Positions 16,172 through 24,417 of a stretch of 64,000 bases of DNA are shown piece after piece (the stretch's first letter is position 1; each line of letters starts with the position of its first letter). Source of the DNA: an uncultured Oscillospiraceae bacterium (GTDB taxonomy: Bacteria > Bacillota > Clostridia > Oscillospirales > Acutalibacteraceae); assembly GCA_900543795.1 (NCBI GenBank), contig UQSH01000006.1, forward strand, positions 1 to 64,000. The letters are read 5' to 3'. The notes beneath the pieces are model-generated. The model saw only the letters and a program-made list of their open reading frames with translations. It was not told the origin of the DNA and did no database searches. A program made the position numbers and the translations under genes.

Positions 16172-18556
16172 CTATTCCGCAGGAGAAGAAGCGGCAGCTC
16201 GTTCTGTTGCCTGAGCTTGAGCTTCGGATGTTGAAGCATTTTTTGTTTCTTCTCCGTCCTCACTTTTTACTTGGCCTGAACTAGAAGAATAAGACGGCAA
16301 ATTTTTCTTATCGTACCAACCGTAAGCTCCGCTTGAATATTTAGCAAGAAGACCGTTTGAAGGGTCATAAGCCTTTTTAACTATTCCGTCATATTCGGGG
16401 AATGTTTTTTGATTAACTCCCTTTGCATCATAAATATTGTTCATAACAGTTTTCCAAATAGTACCAGAGGGGTTTGGGGAAAGACGATAAACAATTTCCT
16501 TTGGCATATCATAGCCATACCAAACCGCCGCAACATATTCGGGAGTTCCGCCGACAAACCATCTGTCCTTAGAAGCAGTTGTTGTACCTGTTTTACCGAA
16601 GCATTCAACTCCGGAAATTTTATAGGAGGTACCTGTTCCCGAGGTCATAACCGTTTGAAGAAGCTTATTCATAAGCCAGCCGGTGCTTTCCGAAAGTGCC
16701 TGTTCCTTTGTTGATGCTGCGTCTGTTTGAATAAGAACATTACCGAGGCTATCCTCTATCTTATAATAGCAATAGGGCTTAAAATATTCTCCGCCGTTTC
16801 CGAATGCGGCATAGGCGGCAGTCATTTCAAGAACAGTAACACCGTGAGTAAGCGATCCTGTTGCAAGAGGTGCGTAGTCGCAGTCATTTATACTGTCGAG
16901 CGTTGAAATGTGGAATTTTTCGGTAATATATTCAAAGGAATAATCAACGCCTATCTTATCAAGCGTCCTTGCAGAGATAGTGTTAAGAGATTTTGAAAGA
17001 CCGTGTTGAACGGTTACTTCCTTACTTGAAAACGAGCCGCCCTCGTTAGTTGGCCACCATTTATCCTTAACCTTTTTTAAAGGCTTATCGGGTGTTAATG
17101 TTGACCAATAAATATCACAGCTATCGTCTTGCAGACTTTTTTCGAATGCAGGACCGTAAACCGAAATGGGCTTAATCGTTGATCCCGGCTGACGCTCCGA
17201 TTGGAACGCTCTGTTTAGCTCAAGATCTCCGGAATATTCACCTGTTCCGCCGACAAGTCCGAGAACACGGCCCTCATAGTTCATAACCACCATTGCGCCC
17301 TCAACAGTTTCATCAGGCATTTTTCGGTAGTTTTCGTAAACATCCTCCATTGCCTCCTGAACCTCAAAATCAACGGCTGTGTATATTTTCAATCCTCCGC
17401 CGTAAAGAAGCGCTCTTGCCTTCTTTTTGGTGTAGCCCATTTTTTGAAGGTCGTCAATAACGGTTTTGATAACATAGTCAACATAGTATGAATCAATTTT
17501 ATTTTCGTTTGCGCCATCCTTGGAATCACTTATTTGGCTGCCTTGATAATTCTCACTGTTTGTGAAAACCATTTCATAAGCAATCGCATCGTTATATTCC
17601 TGCTCGGTAATATAGCCCTGTTCAAGCATTTGCTCTATAATCCAAAGCTGCCTTTGCCTGTTTTTTTCCGGATTTCGCAAGGGATTATATCGGCTCGGAT
17701 ACTGCGTTATTGCCGCAATGCAGGCACATTCTGCAACATTTAAATCAGCAACATCCTTTCCGAAATATTTTTCCGCAGCGGTTTTAACGCCGTAGCATCC
17801 CTCGGAAAGAAAGATTGTGTTTAAATAAGCCTCAATAATTTCATTTTTATCATAGTTTTTTTCAAGATTGAGTGCTGAAAGTATTTCGTTAAATTTTCTG
17901 ACAACGGTTACATCGTCTTCATCTGTTAGGTTTTTAATCAACTGTTGAGTTATAGTTGAACCACCCTGCCCCTTGTTGCTCGGCTTAACAATAACGCCGA
18001 TGGTTCTTATCCAGTCAACGCCGTTATGCTTAATAAACCTTTGGTCCTCTGTTGCAATAAAGGCATTAGGCAGATATTCGCTCATATTGTCAAGGTCAAC
18101 CCAAATGCGGTTTTCCTCGCCGTGAAGTCTCGTTATTTCAATTTCGTTTCCGTCATTATCATATCCGTAAATAAAGGAGGTTTGATTTTGAGAATACTTT
18201 TCCTCCGTAAGATTAAAAACAGGATCTCCGTGAACAACACTGTATCCGTAAATAGAAATAACGGATATGCAAACAACTCCAACAACAACACACACTAAAA
18301 GAATACCTAAAAGTATTCTCAACGGAAGCGAAGCAGGAGCAGCCTTTTTCGGCTTTTTTACGGCTTTTTCGGCAGATTTTTTTCTTCTTTTTCTTGCGTT
18401 TCTTTGCACATTTTTATCTGATGTGCTTTCGTGAGAATAAGCCGTTGGCTTGCTAACCGTTTCTTTATCAAGATTTTTCTTGTCCTCGTTATAAACCTTG
18501 GCAGAATTATTCATAAAGGATTGCAGTAAATCATCATATTCATTTGCCATGTTCAT
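16172..18556 (-). CDS. Class A penicillin-binding protein (PBP1A type)
   Basis: Bifunctional peptidoglycan synthase. A charged cytoplasmic N-terminus (about 1-72), rich in lysine near the membrane, leads to one transmembrane helix (about 73-98). The GT51 glycosyltransferase domain has its catalytic glutamate in ATEDQRF (about 168) and GGSTITQQLIKN. The transpeptidase has SxxK in PGSTIKP (about 455), SxN in SLN (about 515) and KTG in FGKTGTT (about 650). A Ser/Ala-rich tail ends the 794 residues. It is transcribed apart from ruvX by a terminator. Confidence 0.94.
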   Translation of the reverse strand: MNMANEYDDLLQSFMNNSAKVYNEDKKNLDKETVSKPTAYSHESTSDKNVQRNARKRRKKSAEKAVKKPKKAAPASLPLRILLGILLVCVVVGVVCISVISIYGYSVVHGDPVFNLTEEKYSQNQTSFIYGYDNDGNEIEITRLHGEENRIWVDLDNMSEYLPNAFIATEDQRFIKHNGVDWIRTIGVIVKPSNKGQGGSTITQQLIKNLTDEDDVTVVRKFNEILSALNLEKNYDKNEIIEAYLNTIFLSEGCYGVKTAAEKYFGKDVADLNVAECACIAAITQYPSRYNPLRNPEKNRQRQLWIIEQMLEQGYITEQEYNDAIAYEMVFTNSENYQGSQISDSKDGANENKIDSYYVDYVIKTVIDDLQKMGYTKKKARALLYGGGLKIYTAVDFEVQEAMEDVYENYRKMPDETVEGAMVVMNYEGRVLGLVGGTGEYSGDLELNRAFQSERQPGSTIKPISVYGPAFEKSLQDDSCDIYWSTLTPDKPLKKVKDKWWPTNEGGSFSSKEVTVQHGLSKSLNTISARTLDKIGVDYSFEYITEKFHISTLDSINDCDYAPLATGSLTHGVTVLEMTAAYAAFGNGGEYFKPYCYYKIEDSLGNVLIQTDAASTKEQALSESTGWLMNKLLQTVMTSGTGTSYKISGVECFGKTGTTTASKDRWFVGGTPEYVAAVWYGYDMPKEIVYRLSPNPSGTIWKTVMNNIYDAKGVNQKTFPEYDGIVKKAYDPSNGLLAKYSSGAYGWYDKKNLPSYSSSSGQVKSEDGEETKNASTSEAQAQATERAAASSPAE

Positions 18557-18622
18557 ACCTCCAAAACAAGTAAATTTTATTTATTATACTATAAACAGAT
18601 AATTAAATAAAGAACTATTTTG

Positions 18623-19486
18623 TTAATAATTTTTTGCCCGTGATTTGTTCATCTTAACAAACCGCTTTGAAACAATAACATCATCGTAAGTTTTTTTAAC
18701 TCTGACAAATGTCCAAAACTTTGAAGAGCATTTTTTGCAGGAGCACACAAGCTTAAACGAATTATTAATAAGCTCCTCGCCACTCACTCTTTTCATCTCG
18801 CTGCTGCAAACAGGGCATATAAAGCTATCCTTATAAAGATTATAATGCGTTGTTACCGGTTGAGTTATGCAATACGGCTTAAATGCAAGTCTTGCAAAAA
18901 AGTGAGTATCGCATTCACTGATTAGCTCTTTAATTTTATTCTTATCAAACAGCTTCTTAAAGCATTCGCTTGCGATAATGCAATCCTCAAGCGCCCTGTG
19001 AAGATTTTCCTTATCAACATTTATTTCAAGCATTTCTGCACAATTTGAAAGGCTTATTTGCTCTGCCGACGAAAGCTTCATCATATTTTGGCAGTATTTT
19101 TGAACATCCATATATTTTTTGATAAAGGGAATGTCGGTTGTTGAAAAAAATCTTAAATAATTCGAAACAAGAACATATAAATCGCTGTTAGACCAGCTCA
19201 TAAAAAGAACTTCGCCAAAGCCGCTCCATCTTGCAAAATCCTTGAAGGCATCTTTAAATTCAATACCGTATTCGTTAACCTCTTCGGGAGTTATGCTCGT
19301 TAAATCAACAAATCTTTTTGAAAGCTTCCTTGAAATTTTAGGCTTAATCAGCTGCTTAAAGGTGTCAGTAACATTAAGATTTCTGTCAAGCTTAACTGCG
19401 CCTATTTCTATAATTTCATTTATACCCTTTCGTGATTTATAGTCATAGGCATTATTCCATTCAAAATCGAATATTACATAATCCAT
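18623..19486 (-). CDS. DEDDh 3'-5' exonuclease-domain protein with C-terminal zinc ribbon
   Basis: A 287-residue protein. The ExoI motif DFEWN (residues 7-11) with IIEIGAVKL, and the ExoIII motif HRALEDC near 165, mark a DnaQ-like exonuclease. The C-terminal third holds two Cys pairs (CPVC near 225 and CKKC near 253), a likely zinc ribbon. It resembles stand-alone KapD-type exonucleases, not the DNA polymerase III proofreading subunit, which would be fused or shorter. The substrate is unknown. Confidence 0.75.
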   Translation of the reverse strand: MDYVIFDFEWNNAYDYKSRKGINEIIEIGAVKLDRNLNVTDTFKQLIKPKISRKLSKRFVDLTSITPEEVNEYGIEFKDAFKDFARWSGFGEVLFMSWSNSDLYVLVSNYLRFFSTTDIPFIKKYMDVQKYCQNMMKLSSAEQISLSNCAEMLEINVDKENLHRALEDCIIASECFKKLFDKNKIKELISECDTHFFARLAFKPYCITQPVTTHYNLYKDSFICPVCSSEMKRVSGEELINNSFKLVCSCKKCSSKFWTFVRVKKTYDDVIVSKRFVKMNKSRAKNY

Positions 19487-19492
19487 TGCTTC

Positions 19493-19528
19493 TCCAAAAA
19501 AAATAACCTTGCATAACGCAAGGTTATT
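19493..19528 (-). terminator. Intrinsic terminator of secG
   Basis: An 11-bp stem AATAACCTTGC/GCAAGGTTATT (19502-19512 and 19518-19528) is followed on the minus strand by eight T. Confidence 0.88.
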
Positions 19529-19538
19529 ACACTAATTC

Positions 19539-19790
19539 TCAGCCAAGGAACAGGAAAATAAGAAACGCAGCAAGAACAATAACAAAGAAAATAACAATAA
19601 GCCACTTTGTTATTTTTTCAAGCTTGCCCTCAATGGTGCGGCCCTTTGATTTACCTAAAAATGTGTCTGCGCCGCCTGCGATTGCGCCTGAAAGATTTTG
19701 AGAGCGGCCCTCCTGCATTAAAACAACTGCAATAATAACAATTGATAAAAGTATTAAAACTGCACCGAAAACATAATGATACCAAAGCAT
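19539..19790 (-). CDS. secG: Preprotein translocase subunit SecG
   Basis: Small partner of SecYEG with two transmembrane helices (about residues 5-24 and 55-80) separated by the conserved VLMQEGRSQNLSGAIAGG loop. The upstream ATG at 19805 reads ATGGAGG and thus contains the ribosome site itself. GGAGG lies 8 bases before ATG 19790, which is the real start, giving 83 residues. It has its own promoter and terminator. Confidence 0.93.
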   Translation of the reverse strand: MLWYHYVFGAVLILLSIVIIAVVLMQEGRSQNLSGAIAGGADTFLGKSKGRTIEGKLEKITKWLIVIFFVIVLAAFLIFLFLG

Positions 19791-19824
19791 TGATAAATCC
19801 TCCATAGATAATTAATACTAATGG

Positions 19825-19853
19825 ATTATATCATAACCTTGATTTTATTGCAA
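19825..19853 (-). promoter_or_regulatory. Sigma-A promoter for secG
   Basis: TTGCAA (19853-19848), a 17-base spacer and a perfect TATAAT (19830-19825) on the minus strand, just ahead of the secG ribosome site. Confidence 0.8.
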
Positions 19854-19912
19854 GTGTTTTTTTGGTATTAATTGACTTGAATTAATTTTGCGTTAAATAA
19901 AATAATATATTT

Positions 19913-19970
19913 GACGGTAATTGATAAGCGTTTGCATTACCGTCTGCCGTTTGTAAAAACGGCATTTTTA
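19913..19970. terminator. Two adjacent hairpins downstream of parC
   Basis: GACGGTAAT/ATTACCGTC (19913-19921 and 19936-19944) and TGCCGTTT/AAACGGCA (19945-19952 and 19957-19964) abut each other. Read on the minus strand the first can end the parC message, though its U-tract is weak. Read on the plus strand the second is a good intrinsic terminator, with five T after the stem. Confidence 0.55.
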
Positions 19971-19985
19971 CATATTGCCGTTACC

Positions 19986-22229
19986 CTAAAAAGTTAACTG
20001 CTCGCCGACATCGGAGCTGCTTAAAAGAGCTCCTGCGGCAGGAAGATTTTTGGGACGAAAACGCCATTCCTTTTCAAACTCGCCCTGATTATAAAGGCGA
20101 ACTCCCGTTACCTTATCAGTTTTCTTTTTAAGCGTCATGGCGGAAATACCCTGTGTGTTTTTAGTTGTTTTTGAAAGAACAACTGCGGTGTTAATCAAAA
20201 GTCTTCTGCCGTTTGACGCACTTATAACAATATCTGCATCCTCTTTAAGATAAAGAGCACCCGCAAGCGCAAACTTGTCGGAAAACGCATTAATAAGCTT
20301 CTTTCTGTTTGTTTTAGTTTCATAAGCCGAAATATCAACCTTTGCAAGCTTTCCGTTTTCAAACACAAAAATCATTGCACCCTTATATTCGCTTATAACG
20401 GCAGTATAAACGGGCTCCTCGCCATCATCCATATCAAGCCTTGCAGGAAGATACTCGCCTAAAACAGACGCCTTTGTGTCTGCAAAATCGTCTAATTTCG
20501 CCTTATAAACCTGATGCGCGGTTGTAAAAACAAGAATTTCATCCTTGTTGGAGCATTCGATTTCTTCAACTATACTGTCGCCTTCTTTAACCTTTTGCTC
20601 TCCGCTCATACGCAGATTGGCGGGTTTAATTTTTTTAAGATAACCGCCGGATGAAATAAATACTGTTACGGGATAGTCCTCAACAACGGAAATCTCATCC
20701 TCGCTGAATTCTTCAACGCCGTAAATTATTTCTGATTTTCTGCCTGTATCGTATTTTTTAACAACATCTTCAAGCTCTGCAATAATGATTTTTTTCTTTC
20801 TTGTTTCGCTTGAAAGAGTTTTTTCCAAATCCTCTATTTCATTTTCAAGGCTTTCAATATCTTTGATTCGTTTAAGTATATATTCTCTGTTCAAATGGCG
20901 AAGCTTAATTTCAGCAACATATTCTGCCTGCGTTTCGTCAATACCGAAGCCTATCATAAGGTTGGGAACAACATCAGCCTCCGCCTCTGTTTCTCTGACA
21001 ATTTTAATTGCCTTATCAATATCAAGCAAAATTTTTGAAAGACCTTTTAAAAGATGAAGCTGCTTTCTTTTCCTTGAAAGGCTGAAATTAATTCGCCTTG
21101 TTACACAGTTAAGTCTGAATTTAATCCACTCATTAAGAAGCTCTCTGACTCCCCTAACGCCCGGATTACCGTCTATTAACACATTGAAATTACACGAAAA
21201 GGTGTCTTCAAGAGGGGTTAATTTATAAAGGCGAGTCATAAGCTTATCGGGGTCTGTTCCCCTTTTTAAATCAACGGTAATTTTAAGACCGCCGAGGTCT
21301 GTTTCATCACGAACATCCGAAATTTCCTTAACCTTATTAGCCTTTGCAAGCTCAATTATTTTATCTATAATTGCTTCGGAGGTTGTTGTGGGCGGAATTT
21401 CCGTTATATCAATACAGTTGTAGCTTTTATCGTAAGAATATTTTGCTCTTATCTTAACAGAGCCTCTGCCCGTTTCGTAAATTCTTTCAAGCTCGTCCTT
21501 ATCATAAATAACATATCCTCCTCCGACGAAATCGGGAGCAATTAATGTGTCGGAAATAACATGCTCCTTATTTTTCATAAGTGCAATTGTTGTTTCGCAA
21601 ACCTCTTTAAGATTAAAGGATGCAATAGACGAAGCCATACCAACAGCAATACCTGTTGTTACATTGCAAAGCACATTCGGAAATGTTACGGGAAGCAGCC
21701 GTGGCTCCTTCATCGTGTTGTCGTAATTATCAACAAAATCAACGGTATCCTTATCTATATCGTCAAAAAGCTCTTTACAAATAGGCGCAAGCTTTGCCTC
21801 TGTGTATCGAGAGGCGGCATACATCATATTTTTTGAATATGCCTTTCCGAAATTACCCTTTGATTCAACATAAGGATAAAGGAGCGTTTCGTTACCTCTT
21901 GAAAGACGGACCATTGTGTCATAAATAGAGGCGTCTCCGTGAGGGTTTAACTGCATGGTTCTTCCCACTATATTAGCGCTTTTAATAGTCGCCCCTTTAA
22001 GAAGCCCCATATTATACATTGTATAAAGCAGCTTTCGGTGAGAAGGCTTTAATCCGTCTATTTCGGGAATAGCACGAGACAGTATAACGCTCATGGCATA
22101 AGGCATATAGTTGGTTTTTAAGGTATCTGTTATAATTTCCCGTTTAACAGTACCCGCATCCTCTATATGAACATTTTTGCTGAGCGAATTTTCGTTTTCT
22201 GTTTTTGTGTTCTTTTTTCTTTTAGCCAT
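19986..22229 (-). CDS. parC: DNA topoisomerase IV subunit A (ParC-like)
   Basis: Breakage-reunion subunit of a type IIA topoisomerase. The catalytic tyrosine is in AASRYTEAKL (about residue 141), preceded by the quinolone-region segment HGDASIYDTM (about 96-105). A coiled gate region at about 430-480 precedes a C-terminal domain with repeated beta-strand segments. No GyrA box is seen, so topoisomerase IV is favoured over gyrase. The 747 residues fit. It follows parE by 38 bases in one operon. Confidence 0.85.
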   Translation of the reverse strand: MAKRKKNTKTENENSLSKNVHIEDAGTVKREIITDTLKTNYMPYAMSVILSRAIPEIDGLKPSHRKLLYTMYNMGLLKGATIKSANIVGRTMQLNPHGDASIYDTMVRLSRGNETLLYPYVESKGNFGKAYSKNMMYAASRYTEAKLAPICKELFDDIDKDTVDFVDNYDNTMKEPRLLPVTFPNVLCNVTTGIAVGMASSIASFNLKEVCETTIALMKNKEHVISDTLIAPDFVGGGYVIYDKDELERIYETGRGSVKIRAKYSYDKSYNCIDITEIPPTTTSEAIIDKIIELAKANKVKEISDVRDETDLGGLKITVDLKRGTDPDKLMTRLYKLTPLEDTFSCNFNVLIDGNPGVRGVRELLNEWIKFRLNCVTRRINFSLSRKRKQLHLLKGLSKILLDIDKAIKIVRETEAEADVVPNLMIGFGIDETQAEYVAEIKLRHLNREYILKRIKDIESLENEIEDLEKTLSSETRKKKIIIAELEDVVKKYDTGRKSEIIYGVEEFSEDEISVVEDYPVTVFISSGGYLKKIKPANLRMSGEQKVKEGDSIVEEIECSNKDEILVFTTAHQVYKAKLDDFADTKASVLGEYLPARLDMDDGEEPVYTAVISEYKGAMIFVFENGKLAKVDISAYETKTNRKKLINAFSDKFALAGALYLKEDADIVISASNGRRLLINTAVVLSKTTKNTQGISAMTLKKKTDKVTGVRLYNQGEFEKEWRFRPKNLPAAGALLSSSDVGEQLTF

Positions 22230-22267
22230 TATAATACATAGCCTTTCGGATTTTTTTAAAAGTTAAT

Positions 22268-24244
22268 TCAGCTTACATCTGCCGCATCAATATATAGATG
22301 ACCGTTATCTGTTATATATTGCTTTCTGCCTTCAAGATTATCACCCAAAAGCAAATCAAACATTTCGGCAGTTTTTTCAGCCTCGTCGGGAGTAACAAGA
22401 ATAAGCCTTCTTGTTGCAGGGTTCATAGTTGTCAGCGCCATCATCTCGGCCTCGTTTTCGCCAAGTCCCTTTGAGCGTTGAACAGTATATTTTTGATCTC
22501 CTATTTCTTCCTTTATCCTATCCATTTCAACCTCGTTGTATGCAAAATAGGTTTGATCCTTGCAGGTAACCTCGTAAAGAGGAGATTCATCAATATAAAC
22601 CTTTCCCTGTTCAATTAACTGCGGCATAAGCCTGTATATCATAGTTAAAACAAGCGTTCTGATTTGGAATCCGTCAACATCGGCATCGGTGCATATAAGA
22701 ATTTTATTCCATCGAAGATTATTCATATCAAATGCAGACAAATCCTTTGAGGCCTTTGAGCGAACCTCAACACCGCAGCCGAGAACCTTAATTAAATCGG
22801 TTATAATTTCACTTTTGAAAATCTTATCGTATTCGCATTTTAAGCAGTTAAGGATTTTACCTCTAATGGGCATTATAGCCTGAAATTCAGCATTTCTTGC
22901 CTGCTTGCAGGCACCGAGAGCAGAATCACCCTCAACGATAAAAATTTCTCTTTCATTAACATCCTTTGAACGGCAGTCAACAAATTTCTGGATACGGTTT
23001 GTCATATCCATTTTTGTTTGAAGCGTTGTTTTAAGGGTTTTTCGCGTGTTTTCTGCTTTAACACGGCTTCTCATATTGATAATAACCTGATCGGCTATTT
23101 TTTCAGCCTCCATTTTATTTTCAATAAAATAAACCTCAAGCTGCTTTCTGAAAAAGTCTGTCATTGCTTCTTGAATGAATTTATTTGTTATTGCCTTTTT
23201 AGTTTGATTTTCATAGGAGGTTTGCGTGGAGAATGAGGAAACAACAAAAATTATAATATCCTCAATATCCTGAATATTAATCTGTCCGTCGGTTTTATTA
23301 TACTTATTATTCGCTTTAAGATATGCGTTTATTTGGCTTACAAATGCACTTTTAAATGCCTTTTCGGGTGCACCGCCGTGTTCAAGAAAGCTTGAATTAT
23401 GATAATATTCTTTAAGCTGATCTTTAAGAGAAAAACAAAGAGAAGCTTTTATAACAAGCTTATATTCATCAAGGTCCTCCCTATCCTTTCCTCTTCTCTC
23501 ACATTCCCAATATTGCACAGTTGTTAAAGCCTTATCGCCTGCAAGCTCCTCAACATAATCCTTAATACCGTTTTTATAGCAATATTCGTTGGTTTCAAAT
23601 CTTGAGCCAACTTGATTTTTAAATATAAAGGTAACACCGTCATTAACAACCGCTTGGCGTTTTATCGTTTCCGTATAATACTCAAGCGGAACATTAATAT
23701 CTGTAAAAACCTTTAAATCGGGCTTCCATTTGATACGGGAGCCTGTGTCTTTTTTAGTATATTCCGTTTTATGAAGACCACCCACATTTTCGCCGTGTTC
23801 AAAATGAAGAGTGTAACAATAACCGTCTCTGTGAATTTCAGCATCCATATACTCGGAGGCATACTGCGTTGCACAAAGACCGAGACCGTTCAGACCGAGC
23901 GAAAATTCATAGTTATCAGCACCGTTACCGTATTTACCGCCTGCATACATTTCGCAAAAAACAAGCTTCCAGTTTTCCTCTTTTTCAACGCTGTTATAAT
24001 CAACAGGTATGCCTGCACCGAAATCCTGGACCTCAACGGAGCCGTCTTCAAAGCGGGTTATTATAATCTTATTGCCTCTGCCCTCTCTGGCTTCGTCAAT
24101 AGAATTACTCATTATTTCAAATATAGAATGCTCGCAACCCTCAATACCGTTTGAACCGAAGATAACGGCAGGGCGCTTTCTTACTCGATCGGCACCCCTT
24201 AAGGTTACAATGCTTTCATTTCCGTATTCTTTCTTTTTAGCCAT
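22268..24244 (-). CDS. parE: DNA topoisomerase IV subunit B (ParE-like, divergent)
   Basis: ATPase subunit of the type IIA topoisomerase. GHKL motifs are MSNSIDEAREG (near residue 46), DFGAGIP (near 74) and a variant GLNGLGLCATQ (near 115). The TOPRIM motif reads EGDSALGACKQAR (near 435) where GyrB/ParE usually have EGDSAGG, and the metal-binding DADVDG is near 497. The 658 residues are normal. GGAGG precedes the start. It is a divergent clostridial paralogue; its promoter region carries two perfect palindromes. Confidence 0.83.
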   Translation of the reverse strand: MAKKKEYGNESIVTLRGADRVRKRPAVIFGSNGIEGCEHSIFEIMSNSIDEAREGRGNKIIITRFEDGSVEVQDFGAGIPVDYNSVEKEENWKLVFCEMYAGGKYGNGADNYEFSLGLNGLGLCATQYASEYMDAEIHRDGYCYTLHFEHGENVGGLHKTEYTKKDTGSRIKWKPDLKVFTDINVPLEYYTETIKRQAVVNDGVTFIFKNQVGSRFETNEYCYKNGIKDYVEELAGDKALTTVQYWECERRGKDREDLDEYKLVIKASLCFSLKDQLKEYYHNSSFLEHGGAPEKAFKSAFVSQINAYLKANNKYNKTDGQINIQDIEDIIIFVVSSFSTQTSYENQTKKAITNKFIQEAMTDFFRKQLEVYFIENKMEAEKIADQVIINMRSRVKAENTRKTLKTTLQTKMDMTNRIQKFVDCRSKDVNEREIFIVEGDSALGACKQARNAEFQAIMPIRGKILNCLKCEYDKIFKSEIITDLIKVLGCGVEVRSKASKDLSAFDMNNLRWNKILICTDADVDGFQIRTLVLTMIYRLMPQLIEQGKVYIDESPLYEVTCKDQTYFAYNEVEMDRIKEEIGDQKYTVQRSKGLGENEAEMMALTTMNPATRRLILVTPDEAEKTAEMFDLLLGDNLEGRKQYITDNGHLYIDAADVS

Positions 24245-24277
24245 AATTACCTCCGTAAAGAAGTTTTACAGATTTAT

Positions 24278-24305
24278 ATTATACAATATATTGTATTTTT
24301 GTCAA
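24278..24305 (-). promoter_or_regulatory. Sigma-A promoter for parE-parC
   Basis: Consensus TTGACA (24305-24300) and TATAAT (24283-24278) on the minus strand with a 16-base spacer. A 16-bp palindrome overlaps the -10 box and fills most of the spacer. Confidence 0.8.
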
Positions 24306-24330
24306 GATATTGTAATAATTATTACAATAT
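24281..24330. promoter_or_regulatory. Paired palindromic operator at the parE promoter
   Basis: ATACAATATATTGTAT (24281-24296) and a 24-bp perfect palindrome (24307-24330, half-sites ATTGTA and TACAAT) have centres 30 bp apart and share the same half-site. The first covers the -10 and spacer, the second lies just upstream of -35. The first matches 14 of 16 positions of the NrdR-box pattern as recalled; the second does not. The repressor is not identified. Confidence 0.6.
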
Positions 24331-24370
24331 AAAGATTTCATTTTAATATTATTGCTATATCCTATTAAAA

Positions 24371-24404
24371 AAATAAGGCGTGTAATTCACGCCTTATTTT
24401 AAGT
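24371..24404 (-). terminator. Terminator of the ftsH operon
   Basis: A 12-bp stem AAATAAGGCGTG/CACGCCTTATTT (24371-24382 and 24388-24399) with a 5-base loop has a T-run on both strands. It lies between the ftsH stop and the parE promoter. Confidence 0.88.
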
Positions 24405-24417
24405 TTAAATATTAAAT

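Noticed and set aside
19986..24244. Assignment of the topoisomerase pair as the main gyrase
   Set aside because: There is no GyrA box in the A subunit, and the B subunit motifs diverge from GyrB, so topoisomerase IV is the safer name.
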